Shown: positions 1 to 14,014 of the stretch, piece after piece
Layout of the letters: every line of letters starts with the position of its first letter
How positions within the stretch are numbered: position 1 is the first letter of the stretch
NCBI GenBank assembly: GCA_964020085.1
Contig: OZ026607.1
Coordinates: 21,212,106-21,276,105, forward strand
Reading direction: 5' to 3'
Origin: Micromussa lordhowensis
Lineage: Eukaryota; Cnidaria; Anthozoa; Scleractinia; Lobophylliidae
Length of the DNA stretch: 64,000 nucleotides
Position numbers and translations under genes: made by a program
Notes under the pieces: model-generated
The model's database searches: none
What the model saw: only the letters and a program-made list of their open reading frames with translations
What the model was told of the DNA's origin: nothing

Positions 1-599
1 TCAGAAAACGCGCGCTGGGGGTCCCCTTGGCAAATTTGACATAGCTCGGCTCCACGGGCACTTTAAGAGGCGCGGTTTGCAGCAAAATGTTGTGCTAGGT
101 TGGCACTTGAAGGAAATCCTAGTTAGAACATGCTGGCATTCGCGCCAGGGTGTTTTTTCTGGCCTTCTTTTTGCAGGAGTTTGCCCTGGTCCCAACTTTG
201 CAGAATTTCAGAAAACGCGCGCTGGGGGTCCCCTTGGCAAATTTGACATAGCTCGGCTCCACGGGCACTTTAAGAGGCGCAGTTTGCAGCAAAATGTTGT
301 GCTAGGTTGGCACTTGAAGGAAATCTTAGTTACAACATGCTGGCATTCGCGGCAGGGTGTTTTTTCTGGCCTTCTTTTTGCAGGAGTTTGCCCTGGTCCC
401 AACTTTGCAGAATTTCAGAAAACGCGCGCTGGGGGTCCCCTTGGCAAATTTGACATAGCTCGGCTCCACGGGCACATTAAGAGATGCGGTTTGCAGCAAA
501 ATGTTCTGCTAGGTTGGCACTTGAAGGAAATTTTAGTTAGAACATGCTGGCATTCGCGCCAGGGTGTTTTTTTCTGGCCTTCATTTTGCAGGAGTTTGC

Positions 600-2300
600 C
601 CTGGTCCCAACTTTGCAGAATTTCAGAAAACGCGCGCTGGGGGTCCCCTTGGCAAATTTGACATAGCTCGGCTCCACGGGCACTTTAAGAGGCGCGGTTT
701 GCAGCAAAATGTTGTGCTAGGTTGACACTTGAAGGAAATCCTAGTTAAAACATGCTGGCATTCGCGCCAGGGTGTTTTTTCTGGCCTTCTTTTTGCAGGA
801 GTTTGCCCTGGTCCCAACTTTGCAGAATTTCAGAAAACGCGCGCTGGGGGTCCCCTTGGCAAATTTGACATAGCTCGGCTCCACGGGCATTTTAAGAGGC
901 GCGGTTTGCAGCAAAATGTTGTGCTAGGTTGGCACTTGAAGGAAATTGTACTTAGAACATGCTGGCATTCGCGGCAGGGTGTTTTTTCTGGCCTTCATTT
1001 TGCAGGAGTTTGCCCTGGTCCCAACTTTGCAGAATTTTAGAAAACGCGCGCTGGGGGTCCCCTTGGCAAATTTGACATAGCTCGGCTCCACGGGCACTTT
1101 AAGAGGCGCGGTTTGCAGCAAAATGTTGTGCTAGGCTGGCACTTGAAGGAAATGCTAGTTACAACATGCTGGCATTCGCGCCAGGGTGTTTTTTCTGGCC
1201 TTCTTTTTGCAGGAGTTTGCCCTGGTCCCAACTTTGCAGAATTTCAGAAAACGCGCGCTGGGGGTCCTCTTGGCAAATTTGACATAGCTCGGCTCCACGG
1301 GCACTTTAAGAGGCGCGGTTTGACGCAAAATGTTGTGCTAGGTTGGCACTTGAAGGAAATCTTAGTTAGAACATGCTGGCATTCGCGCTAGGGTGTTTTT
1401 TCTGGCCTTCTTTTTGCAGGAGTTTGCCCTGGTCCCAACTTTGCAGAATTTCAGAAAACGCGCGCTGGGGGTCCCCTTGGCAAATTTGACATAGCTCGGC
1501 TCCACGGGCACTTTAAGAGGCGCGGTTTGCAGCAAAATGTTGTGCTAGGTTGACACTTGAAGGAAATCCTAGTTAAAACATGCTGGCATTCGCGCCAGGG
1601 TGTTTTTTCTGGCCTTCTTTTTGCAGGAGTTTGCCCTGGTCCCAACTTTGCAGAATTTCAGAAAACGCGCGCTGGGGGTCCCCTTGGCAAATTTGACATA
1701 GCTCGGCTCCACGGGCATTTTAAGAGGCGCGGTTTGCAGCAAAATGTTGTGCTAGGTTGGCACTTGAAGGAAATTGTACTTAGAACATGCTGGCATTCGC
1801 GGCAGGGTGTTTTTTCTGGCCTTCATTTTGCAAGAGTTTGCCCTGGTCCCAACTTTGCAGAATTTTAGAAAACGCGCGCTGGGGGTCCCCTTGGCAAATT
1901 TGACATAGCTCGGCTCCACGGGCACTTTAAGAGGCGCGGTTTGCAGCAAAATGTTGTGCTAGGCTGGCACTTGAAGGAAATGCTAGTTACAACATGCTGG
2001 CATTCGCGCCAGGGTGTTTTTTCTGGCCTTCTTTTTGCAGGAGTTTGCCCTGGTCCCAACTTTGCAGAATTTCAGAAAACGCGCGCTGGGGGTCCTCTTG
2101 GCAAATTTGACATAGCTCGGCTCCACGGGCACTTTAAGAGGCGCGGTTTGACGCAAAATGTTGTGCTAGGTTGGCACTTGAAGGAAATCTTAGTTAGAAC
2201 ATGCTGGCATTCGCGCTAGGGTGTTTTTTCTGGCCTTCTTTTTGCAGGAGTTTGCCCTGGTCCCAACTTTGCAGAATTTCAGAAAACGCGCGCTGGGGGT
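600..2300. repeat. tandem duplication of a 4-monomer block (828 bp)
   Basis: Rare variants recur exactly 828 bases apart, which is four monomers. The GTTGACACTTG variant is at about 722 and 1550, the GAAATTGTACTTAG variant at about 950 and 1778, and TTTGACGCAAAATG at about 1319 and 2147. A family A block was therefore copied once in tandem. Edges are approximate because flanking monomers are themselves similar. Confidence 0.85.
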
Positions 2301-5300
2301 CCCCTTGGCAAATTTGACATAGCTCGGCTCCACGGGCACTTTAAGAGGCGCGGTTTGCAGCAAAATGTTGTGCTAGGTTGGCACTTGAAGGAAATTTTAG
2401 TTAGAACATGCTGGCATTCGCGCCAGGGTGTTTTTTTTGGCCTTCTTTTTGCAGGAGTTTGCCCTGGTTCCAACTTTGCAGAATTTCAGAAAACGCGCGC
2501 TGGGGGTCCCCTTGGCAAATTTGACATAGCTCGGCTCCACGGGCACTTTAAGAGGCGCGGTTTGCAGCAAAATGTTCTGCTAGGTTGGCACTTAAAGGAA
2601 ATATTAGTTAGAACATGCTGGCATTCGCGGCAGGGTGTTTTTTCTGGCCTTCTTTTTGCAGGAGTTTGCCCTGGTCCCAACTTTGCAGAATTTCAGAAAA
2701 CGCGCGCTGGGGGTTCGCCTTGGCAAATTTGACATAGCTCGGCTCCACGGGCACTTTAAGAGGCGCGGTTTGCAGCAAAATGTTGTGCTAGGTTGGCACT
2801 TGAAGGAAATTTTAGCTAAAACATGCTGGCATTCGCGCCAGGGTGTTTTTTCTGGCCTTCTTTTTGCAGGAGTTTGCCCTGGTCCCAACTTTGCAGAATT
2901 TCAGAAAACGCGCGCTGGGGGTCCTCTTGGCAAATTTGACATAGCTCGGCTCCACGGGCACTTTAAGAGGCGCGGTTTGCAGCAAAATGTTGTGCTAGGT
3001 TGGCACTTGAAGGAAATGCTAGTTAGAACATGCTGGCATTCGCGCCAGGGTGTCTTTTTTGGCCTTCTTTTTGCAGGAGTTTGCCCTGGTCCCAACTTTG
3101 CAGAATTTCAGAAAATGCGCGCTGGGGGTCCCCTTGGAAAATTTGACATAGCTCGGCTCCACGGGCACTTTAAGAGGCGCGGTTTGCAGCAAAATGTTGT
3201 GCTAGGTTGGCATTTGAAGGAAATCCTAGTTAGAACATGCTGGCGTTCGCGCCAGGGTGTTTTTTATGGCTTTCTTTTTGCAGGAGTTTGCCCTGGTCCC
3301 AACTTTGCAGAATTTCAGAAAACGCGAGCTGGGGGTCCTCTTGGCAAATTTGACATAGCTCGGCTCCACGGGCACTTTAAGAGGCGCGGTTTGCAGCAAA
3401 ATGTTGTGCTAGGTTGGCATTTGAAGGAAATCCTAGTTAGAACATGCTGGCATTCGCGCCAGGGTGTTTTTTCTGGCCTCTTTTTTGCAGGAGTTTGCTC
3501 TGGTCCCAACTTTGCAGAATTTCAGAAAACGCGCGCTGGAGGTCCCCTTGGCAAATTTGACATAGCTCGGCTCCACGGGCACTTTAAGAAGCGCGGTTTG
3601 CAGCAAAATGTTGTGCTAGGTTGGCACTTGAAGGAAATCTCAGTTAAAACATGCTGCCATTCGCGCCAGGGTGTTTTTTCTGGCCGTTTTTATTGCAGGA
3701 GTTTGCCCTGGTCCCAACTTTGCAGAATTTCAGAAAACGCGCGCTGGGGGTCCCCTTGGCAAATTTGACATAGCTCGGCTCCACGGGCACTTTAAGAGGC
3801 GCGGTTTGCAGCAAAATGTTGTGCTAGGTTGGCACTTGAAGGAAATGCCAGTTAGAACATGCTGGCATTCGCGCCAGGGTGTCTTTTCTGGCCGTTTTTT
3901 TTGCAGGAGTTTGCCCTGGTCCCAACTTTGCAGAATTTCAGAAAACGCACGCTGGGGGTTCCCTTGGCAAATTTGACATAGCTCGGCTCCACGGGCACTT
4001 TAAGGGGCGCGGTTTGCAGCAAAATGTTGTGCTAGGTTGGCACTTGAAGGAAATTCTAGTTAAAACATACTGGCATTCGCGCCAGGGTGTTTTTTCTGGC
4101 CTCCTTTTTGCAGGAGTTTGCCCTGGTCCCAACTTTGCAGAATTTCAGAAAACGCGCGCTGGGGGTCCCCTTGGCAAATTTGACATAGCTCGGCTCCACG
4201 GGCACTTTAAGAGGCGCGGTTTGCAGCAAAATGTTGTGCTGGGTTGGCACTTGAAGGAAATTGAAGTTAGAACATGCTGACATTCGCGCCAGGGTTTTTT
4301 TTCTGGCCGTTTTTTTTGCAGGAGTTTGCCCTGGTCCCAACTTTGCAGAATTTCAGAAAACGCGCGCTGGGGGTCCCCTTGGCAAATTTGACATAGCTCG
4401 GCTCCACGGGCACTTTAAGAGGCGCGGTTTGCAGCAAAATGTTGTGCTACGTAGGCACTTGAAGGAAATCCTAGTTAAAACATGCTGGCATTCGCGCCAG
4501 GGTGTTTTTTCTGGCCTTTTTTTTGCAGGAGTTTGCCCTGGTCCCAACTTTGCAGAATTTCAGAAAACGCGCGCTGGGGGTCCCCTTGGCAAATTTGACA
4601 TAGCTCGGCTCCACGGGCACTTTAAGAGGCGCGGTTTGCAGCAAAACGTTGTGCTGGGTTGGCACTTGAAGGAAATCCAAGTTAGAACATGCTGACATTC
4701 GCGCCAGGGTTTTTTTTCTGGCCGTTTTTTTTGCAGGAGTTTGCCCTGGTCCCAACTTTGCAGAATTTCAGAAAACGCGCGCTGAGGGTCCCCTTGGCAA
4801 ATTTGACATAGCTCGGCTCCACGGGCACTTTAAGAGGCGCGGTTTGCAGCAAAATGTTGTGCTAGGTTGGCACTTGAAGGGAATGCTAGTTAAAACATGC
4901 TGGCATTCGCGCCAGGGTGTTTTTTCTGGCCTTCTTTTTGCAGGAGTTTGCCCTGGTCCCAACTTTGCAGAAATTCAGAAAATGCACGCTGGGGGTCCCC
5001 TTGGCAAATTTGACATAGCTCGGCTCCACGGGCACTTTAAGAGGCGCGGTTTGCAGCAAAATGTTGTGCTAGGTTGGCACTTGAAGGAAATTCTAGTGAG
5101 AACATGCTGGCATTCGCGCCAGGGTGTTTTTTCTGGCCTTCTTTTTGCAGGAGTTTGCCCTGGTCCCAACTTTGCAGAAATTCAGAAAATGCGCGCTGGG
5201 GGTCCCCTTGGCAAATTTGACATAGCTCGGCTCCACGGGCACTTTAAGAGGCGCGGTTTGCAGCAAAATGTTGTGCTAGGTTGGCACTTGAAGGAAATTC

Positions 5301-6809
5301 TAGTGAAAACATGCTGGCGTTCGCGCCAGGGTGTTTTTTCTGGCTTTCTTTTTGCAGGAGTTTGCCCTGGTCCCAACTTTGCAGAATTTCAGAAAACGCA
5401 CGCTGGGGGTTCCCTTGGCAAATTTGACATAGCTCGGCTCCACGGGCACTTTAAGGGGCGCGGTTTGCAGCAAAATGTTGTGCTAGGTTGGCACTTGAAG
5501 GAAATTTTAGTTAAAACATACTGGCATTCGCGCCAGGGTGTTTTTTCTGGCCTTCTTTTTGCAGGAGTTTGCCCTGGTCCCAACTTTGCAGAAATTCAGA
5601 AAATGCGCGCTGGGGGTCCCCTTGGCAAATCTGACATAGCTCGGCTCCACGGGCACTTTAAGAGGCGCGGTTTGCAGCAAAATGTTGTGCTAGGTTGGCA
5701 CTTGAAGGAAATTCTAGTGAGAACATGCTGGCGTTCGCGCCAGGGTGTTTTTTCTGGCTTTCTTTTTGCAGGAGTTTGCCCTGGTCCCAACTTTGCAGAA
5801 TTTCAGAAAACGCACGCTGGGGGTTCCCTTGGCAAATTTGACATAGCTCGGCTCCACGGGCACTTTAAGGGGCGCAGTTTGCAGCAAAATGTTGTGCTAG
5901 GTTGGCACTTGAAGGAAATTTTAGTTAAAACATACTGGCATTCGCGCCAGGGTGTTTTTTCTGGCCTCCTTTTTGCAGGAGTTTGCCCTGGTCCCAACTT
6001 TGCAGAATTTCAGAAAACGCGCGCTGGGGGTCCCCTTGGCAAATTTGACATAGCTCGGCTCCACGGGCACTTTAAGAGGCGCGGTTTGCAGCAAAATGTT
6101 GTGCTAGGTTGGCACTTGAAGGAAAATCTAGTTACAACATGCTGCCATTCGCGCCAGGGTGTTTTTTCTGGCCTTCTTTTTGCAGGAGTTTGCCCTGGTC
6201 CCAACTTTGCAGAATTTCAGAAAATGCGCGCTGGGGGTCCCCTTGGCAAATTTGACATAGCTCGGCTCCACGAGCACTTTAAGAGGCGCAGTTTGCAGCA
6301 AAATGTTGTGCTAGGTTGGCACTTGAAGGAAATCTTAGTTAAAACATGCTGGCATTCGCGTCAGGGTGTTTTTTCTGGCCTCCTTTTTGCACGAGTTTGC
6401 TCTGGTCCCAACTTTGCAGAATTTCAGAAAACGCGCGCTGGAGGTCCCCTTGGCAAATTTGACATAGCTCGGCTCCACGGGCACTTTAAGAGGCGCGGTT
6501 TGCAGCAAAATGTTGTGCTAGGATGGCACTTGAAGGAAATCCTAGTTAAAACATGCTGGCATTCGCGCCAGGGTGTTTTTTCTGGCCTTCTTTTTGCAGG
6601 AGTTTGCCCTGGTCCCAACTTTGCAGAATTTCAGAAAACGCGCGCTGGGGATCCCCTTGGCAAATTTGACATAGCTCGGCTCCACGGGCACTTTAAGAGG
6701 CGCAGTTTGCAGCAAAATGTTGTGCTAGGTTGGCACTTGAAGGAAATCCTAGTTAGAACATGCTGGCATTCGCGCCAGGGTGTTTTTTCTGGCCGTTTTT
6801 CTTGCACGA

Positions 6810-9800
6810 GTTTGCCCTGGTCCCAACTTTGCAGAATTTCAGAAAACGCGCGCTGGGGGTCCCCTTGGCAAATTTGACATAGCTCGGCTCCACGGGCACT
6901 TTAAGAGGCGCGGTTTGCAGCAAAATGTTGTGCTAGGTTGGCACTTGAAGGAAATTCTAGTTAAAACATGCTGGCATTCGCGCCAGGGTGTTTTTTCTGG
7001 CCGTTCGTTTTGCAGGAGTTTGCCCTGGTCCCAACTTTGCAGAATTTCAGAAAACGCGCGCTGGGGGTCCCCTTGGCAAATTTGACATAGCTCGGCTCCA
7101 CCGGCACTTTAAGAGGCGCGGTTTGCAGCAAAATGTTGTGCTAGGTAGGCACTTGAAGGAAATTTTAGTTAGAACATGCTGGCATTCGCGCCAGGGTGTT
7201 TTTTCTGGCGTTCTTTTTGCAGGAGTTTGCCCTGGTCCCAACTTTGCAGATTTTCAGAAAACGCGCGCTGGGGGTCCCCTTGGCAAATTTGACATAGCTC
7301 GGCTCCACGGGCACTTTAAGAGGCGCGGTTTGCAGCAAAATGTTGTGCTAGGTTGGCACTTAAAGGAAATTCTAGTTAGAACATGCTGGCATTCGCGCCA
7401 GGGATTTTTTCTGGCCTTCTTTTTGCAGGAGTTTGCCCTGGTCCCAACTTTGCAGAATTTCAGAAAACGCGCGCTGGGGGTCCCCTTGGCAAATTTGACA
7501 TAGCTCGGCTCCACGGGCACTTTAAGAGGCGCGGTTTGCAGCAAAATGTTGTGCTAGGTTGGCACTTGAAGGAAATTTTAGTTAAAACATGCTGGCATTC
7601 GCGCCAGGGTGTTTTTTCTGGCCTTCTTTTTGCAAGAGTTTGCCCTGGTCCCAACTTTGCAGAATTTCAGAAAACGCGCGCTGGGGGTCCCCTTGGCAAA
7701 TTTGACATAGCTCGGCTCCACGGGCACTTTAAGAGGCGCGGTTTGCAGCAAAATGTTGTGCTAGGTTGGCACTTGAAGGAAATTGTAGTTAGAACATGCT
7801 GACAATCGCGCCAGGGTGTTTTTTTTGGCCTTCTTTTTGCAGGAGTTTGCCCTGGTCCCAACTTTGCAGAATTTCAGAAAACGCGCGCTGGGGGTCCCCT
7901 TGGCAAATTTGACATAGCTCGGCTCCACGGGCACTTTAAGAGGCGCGGTTTGCAGCAAAATGTTGTGCTAGGTTGGCACTTGAAGGAAACTTTAGTTAGA
8001 ACATGCTGGCATTCGCGCCAGGGTGTTTTTCCTGGCCTTCTTTTTGCAGGAGTTTGCCCTGGTCCCAACTTTGCAGAATTTCAGAAAACGCGCGCTGGGG
8101 GTCCCCTTGGCAAATTTGACATAGCTCGGCTCCACGGGCACTTTAAGAGGCGCGGTTTGCAGCAAAATGTTGTGCTAGGTTGGCACTTGAAGGAAATTTT
8201 AGTTACAACATGCTGGCGTTCGCGCCAGGGTGTTTTTTCTGGCCGTTCTTTTTGCAGGAGTTTGCCCTGGTCCCAACTTTGCAGAATTTCAGAAAACGCG
8301 CGCTGGGGGTCCCCTTGGCAAATTTGACATAGCTCGGCTCCACGGGCAGTTTAAGAGGCGCGGTTTGCAGGAAAATGTTGTGCTAGGTTAGCACTTGAAG
8401 GAAATCCTAGTTACAACATGCCGGCATTCGCGCTAGGGTGTTTTTTCTGGCCTTCTTTTTGCAGGAGTTTGCCCTGGTCCCAACTTTGCAGAATTTCAGA
8501 AAACGCGCGCTGGGGGTCCCCTTGGCAAATTTGACATAGCTCGGCTCCACGGGCACTTTAAGAGGCGCAGTTTGCAGCAAAATGTTGTGCTAGGTTGGCA
8601 CTTGAAGGAAATCCTAGTTAAAACATGCTGGCATTCGCGCCAGGGTGTTTTTTCTGGCCTTCTTTTTGCAGGAGTTTGCCCTGGTCCCAACTTTGCAGAA
8701 TTTCAGAAAACGCGCGCTGGGGGTCCCCTTGGCAAATTTGACATAGCTCGGCTCCACGGGCACTTTAAGAGGCGCGGTTTGCAGAAAAATGTTGTGCTAT
8801 GTTACACTTGAAGGAAATCTTAGTTAGAACATGCTGGCATTCGCGCCAGGGTGTTTTTTCTGGCCGTTTCTTTTGCAGGAGTTTGCCCTGGTCCCAACTT
8901 TGCAGAATTTCAGAAAACGCGCGCTGGGGGTCCCCTTGGCAAATTTGACATAGCTCGGCTCCACGGGCACTTTAAGAGGCGCGGTTTGCAGCAAAATGTT
9001 GTGCTAGGTTGGCATTTGAAGGAAATCCTAGTTAGAACATGCTGGCGTTCGCGCCAGGGTGTTTTTTCTGGCTTTGTTTTTGCAGGAGTTTGCCCTGGTC
9101 CCAACTTTGCAGAATTTCAGAAAATGCGCGCTGGGGGTCCCCTTGGCAAATTTGATATAGCTCGGCTCCATGAGCACTTTAAGAGGCGCGGTTTGCAGCA
9201 AAATGTTGTGCTAGGTTGGCATTTGAAGGAAATCCTAGTTAGAACATGCTGGCGTTCGCGCCAGGGTGTTTTTTCTGGCTTTGTTTTTGCAGGAGTTTGC
9301 CCTGGTCCCAACTTTGCAGAATTTCAGAAAACGCGCGCTGGGGGTCCCCTTGGCAAATTTCACATACCTCGGCTCCACGGGCACTTTAAGAGGCGCGGTT
9401 TGCAGCAAAATGTTGTGCTAGGTTGGCACTTGAAGGAAATTTTAGTTAGAACATGCTGGCATTCGCGCCAGGGATTTTTTTTTGGCCTTCTTTTTGCAGG
9501 AGTTTGCCCTGGTCCCAACTTTGCAGAATTTCAGAAAACGCGCGCTGGGGGTCCCCTTGGCAAATTTGACATAGCTCGGCTCCACGGGCACTTTAAGAGG
9601 CGCGGTTTGCAGCAAAATGTTGTGCTAGGTTGGCACTTGAAGGAAATTCTAGTTAAAACATGCTGGCATTCGCGCCAGGGTGTTTTTTCTGGCCGTTCGT
9701 TTTGCAGGAGTTTGCCCTGGTCCCAACTTTGCAGAATTTCAGAAAACGCGCGCTGGGGGTCCCCTTGGCAAATTTGACATAGCTCGGCTCCACCGGCACT

Positions 9801-12190
9801 TTAAGAGGCGCGGTTTGCAGCAAAATGTTGTGCTAGGTAGGCACTTGAAGGAAATTTTAGTTAGAACATGCTGGCATTCGCGCCAGGGTGTTTTTTCTGG
9901 CGTTCTTTTTGCAGGAGTTTGCCCTGGTCCCAACTTTGCAGATTTTCAGAAAACGCGCGCTGGGGGTCCCCTTGGCAAATTTGACATAGCTCGGCTCCAC
10001 GGGCACTTTAAGAGGCGCGGTTTGCAGCAAAATGTTGTGCTAGGTTGGCACTTAAAGGAAATTCTAGTTAGAACATGCTGGCATTCGCGCCAGGGATTTT
10101 TTCTGGCCTTCTTTTTGCAGGAGTTTGCCCTGGTCCCAACTTTGCAGAATTTCAGAAAACGCGCGCTGGGGGTCCCCTTGGCAAATTTGACATAGCTCGG
10201 CTCCACGGGCACTTTAAGAGGCGCGGTTTGCAGCAAAATGTTGTGCTAGGTTGGCACTTGAAGGAAATTTTAGTTAAAACATGCTGGCATTCGCGCCAGG
10301 GTGTTTTTTCTGGCCTTCTTTTTGCAAGAGTTTGCCCTGGTCCCAACTTTGCAGAATTTCAGAAAACGCGCGCTGGGGGTCCCCTTGGCAAATTTGACAT
10401 AGCTCGGCTCCACGGGCACTTTAAGAGGCGCGGTTTGCAGCAAAATGTTGTGCTAGGTTGGCACTTGAAGGAAATTGTAGTTAGAACATGCTGACAATCG
10501 CGCCAGGGTGTTTTTTTTGGCCTTCTTTTTGCAGGAGTTTGCCCTGGTCCCAACTTTGCAGAATTTCAGAAAACGCGCGCTGGGGGTCCCCTTGGCAAAT
10601 TTGACATAGCTCGGCTCCACGGGCACTTTAAGAGGCGCGGTTTGCAGCAAAATGTTGTGCTAGGTTGGCACTTGAAGGAAACTTTAGTTAGAACATGCTG
10701 GCATTCGCGCCAGGGTGTTTTTCCTGGCCTTCTTTTTGCAGGAGTTTGCCCTGGTCCCAACTTTGCAGAATTTCAGAAAACGCGCGCTGGGGGTCCCCTT
10801 GGCAAATTTGACATAGCTCGGCTCCACGGGCACTTTAAGAGGCGCGGTTTGCAGCAAAATGTTGTGCTAGGTTGGCACTTGAAGGAAATTTTAGTTACAA
10901 CATGCTGGCATTCGCGCCAGGGTGTTTTTTCTGGCCGTTCTTTTTGCAGGAGTTTGCCCTGGTCCCAACTTTGCAGAATTTCAGAAAACGCGCGCTGGGG
11001 GTCCCCTTGGCAAATTTAACATAGCTCGGCTCCACGGGCAGTTTAAGAGGCGCGGTTTGCAGGAAAATGTTGTGCTAGGTTAGCACTTGAAGGAAATCCT
11101 AGTTACAACATGCTGGCATTCGCGCTAGGGTGTTTTTTCTGGCCTTCTTTTTGCAGGAGTTTGCCCTGGTCCCAACTTTGCAGAATTTCAGAAAACGCGC
11201 GCTGGGGGTCCCCTTGGCAAATTTGACATAGCTCGGCTCCACGGGCACTTTAAGAGGCGCAGTTTGCAGCAAAATGTTGTGCTAGGTTGGCACTTGAAGG
11301 AAATCCTAGTTAAAACATGCTGGCATTCGCGCCAGGGTGTTTTTTCTGGCCTTCTTTTTGCAGGAGTTTGCCCTGGTCCCAACTTTGCAGAATTTCAGAA
11401 AACGCGCGCTGGGGGTCCCCTTGGCAAATTTGACATAGCTCGGCTCCACGGGCACTTTAAGAGGCGCGGTTTGCAGAAAAATGTTGTGCTATGTTACACT
11501 TGAAGGAAATCTTAGTTAGAACATGCTGGCATTCGCGCCAGGGTGTTTTTTCTGGCCGTTTCTTTTGCAGGAGTTTGCCCTGGTCCCAACTTTGCAGAAT
11601 TTCAGAAAACGCGCGCTGGGGGTCCCCTTGGCAAATTTGACATAGCTCGGCTCCACGGGCACTTTAAGAGGCGCGGTTTGCAGCAAAATGTTGTGCTAGG
11701 TTGGCATTTGAAGGAAATCCTAGTTAGAACATGCTGGCGTTCGCGCCAGGGTGTTTTTTCTGGCTTTGTTTTTGCAGGAGTTTGCCCTGGTCCCAACTTT
11801 GCAGAATTTCAGAAAATGCGCGCTGGGGGTCCCCTTGGCAAATTTGATATAGCTCGGCTCCATGAGCACTTTAAGAGGCGCGGTTTGCAGCAAAATGTTG
11901 TGCTAGGTTGGCATTTGAAGGAAATCCTAGTTAGAACATGCTGGCGTTCGCGCCAGGGTGTTTTTTCTGGCTTTGTTTTTGCAGGAGTTTGCCCTGGTCC
12001 CAACTTTGCAGAATTTCAGAAAACGCGCGCTGGGGGTCCCCTTGGCAAATTTCACATAGCTCGGCTCCACGGGCACTTTAAGAGGCGCGGTTTGCAGCAA
12101 AATGTTGTGCTAGGTTGGCACTTGAAGGAAATTCTAGTTAGAACATGCTGGCATTCGCGCCAGGGATTTTTTTCTGGCCTTCTTTTTGCA
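6810..12190. repeat. tandem duplication of a 13-monomer block (2692 bp)
   Basis: Two neighbouring copies share every private variant at an offset of 2692 bases (13 x 207 plus 1). These include CCACCGGCAC at about 7098 and 9790, AGATTTTCAG at about 7248 and 9940, GCTGACAATCGC at about 7798 and 10490, and the short GTGCTATGTTACACTTG monomer at about 8794 and 11486. Only a few substitutions separate the copies, for example ACATACC versus ACATAGC near 9363 and 12055. This suggests a recent unequal exchange. Confidence 0.9.
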
Positions 12191-14014
12191 GGAGTTTGCC
12201 CTGGTCCCAACTTTGCAGAATTTCAGAAAACGCGCGCTGGGGGTCCCCTTGGCAAATTTGACATAGCTCGGCTCCACGGGCACTTTAAGAGGCGCGGTTT
12301 GCAGCAAAATCTTGTGATAGGTTGGCACTTGAAGGAAATTTTAGTTAGAACATGCTGGCATTCGCGCCAGGGTGTTTTTTCTGGCCTTCTTTTTGCAGGA
12401 GTTTGCCCTGGTCCCAACTTTGCAGAATTTCAGAAAACGCGCGCTGGGGGTCCCCTTGGCAAATTTGACATAGCTCGGCTCCACGGGCACTTTAAGAAGC
12501 GCGGTTTGCAGCAAAATGTTGTGCTAGGTTGGCACTTGAAGGAAATTTTAGTTACAACATGCTGGCATTCGCGCCAGGGTGTTTTTTCTGGCTTTCTTTT
12601 TGCAGGAGTTTGCCCTGGTTTCAACTTTGCAGAATTTCAGAAAACGCGCGCTGGGGGTCCCCTTGGCAAATTTGACATAGCTCGGCTCCACGGGCACTTT
12701 AAGAGGCGCGGTTTGCAGGAAAATCTTGTGCTAGGTTGGCACTTGAAGGAAATCTTAGTTACAACATGCTGGCATTCGCGCCAGGGTGTTTTTTCTGGCT
12801 TTCTTTTTGCAGGAGTTTGCCCTGGTCCCAACTTTGCAGAATTTCAGAAAACGCGCGCTGGGGGTCCCCTTGGCAAATTTGACATAGCTCGGCTCCACGG
12901 GCACTTTAAGAGGCGCGGTTTGCAGCAAAATGTTGTGCTAGGTTGGCACTTGAAGGAAATCGTAGTTAGAACATGCTGGCATTCGCGCCAGGGTGTTTTT
13001 TCTGGCCTTCTTTTTGCAAGAGTTTGCCCTGGTCCCAACTTTGCAGAATTTCAGAAAACGCGCGCTGGGGGTCCCCTTGGCAAATTTGACATAGCTCGGC
13101 TCCACGGGCACTTTAAGAAGCGCGGTTTGCAGCAAAATGTTGTGCTAGGTTGGCACTTGAAGGAAATGCTAGTTAGAATATGCTGGCATTCGCGCCAGGG
13201 TGTTTTTTCTGGCCTTCTTTTTGCAGGAGTTTGCCCTGGTCCCAACTTTGCAGAATTTCAGAAAACGCGCGCTGGGGGTCCCCTTGGCAAATTTGACATA
13301 GCTCGGCTCCACGGGCTGTTTAAGAGGCTCGGTTTGCAGCAAAATGTTGTGCTAGGTTGGCACTTGAAGGAAATCGTAGTTACAACATGCTGGCATTCGC
13401 GCCAGGGTGTTTTTTCTGGCCTTCTTTTTGTAGGAGTTTGCCCTGGTTCCAACTTTGCAGAATTTCAGAAAACGCGCGCTGGGGGTCCCCTTGGCAAATT
13501 TGACATAGCTCGGCTCCACGGGCACTTTAAGAGGCGCGGTTTGCAGCAAAATGTTGTGCTAGGTTGGCACTTGAAGGAAATCCTAGTTAGAACATGCTGG
13601 CATTCGCGCCAGGGTGTTTTTTCTGGCCTTCTTTTTGCAGGAGTTTGCCCTGGTCCCAACTTTGCAGAATTTCAGAAAACGCGCGCTGGGGGTCCCCTTG
13701 GCAAATTTGACATAGCTCGGCTCCACGGGCACTTTAAGAGGCGCGGTTTGCAGCAAAATGTTGTGCTAGGTTGGCACTTGGAGGAAATTCTAGTTAGAAC
13801 ATGCTGGCATTCGCGCCAGAGTGTTTTTTCTGGCCTTCTCTTTACAGAAGTTTGCCCTGGTCCCAACTTTGCAGAATTTCAGAAAACGCGCGCTGGGGGT
13901 CCCCTTGGCAAATTTGACATAGCTCGGCTCCACGGGCACTTTAAGAGGCGCGGTTTGCAGCAAAATGTTGTGCTAGGTTGGCACTTGAAGGAAATGCTAG
14001 TTAGAACATGCTAG
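11543..14014 (+). other. longest stop-free frame in the satellite (probably non-coding)
   Basis: The frame stays open for 823 codons across about twelve monomers because 207 is exactly 69 codons. The translated 69-residue unit contains landmarks such as GVCPGPNFAEFQKT and DIARLHGHFKRRG. It opens at GTG in the T-run, not at ATG, and the family A consensus has no ATG in this frame. Frames on the opposite strand are also open for 64 to 96 codons in nearly every monomer. No signal peptide, known domain or codon bias is apparent. I infer that openness is a by-product of unit length and the few stops in the consensus, not selection. A translated satellite protein is not excluded. Confidence 0.3.
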
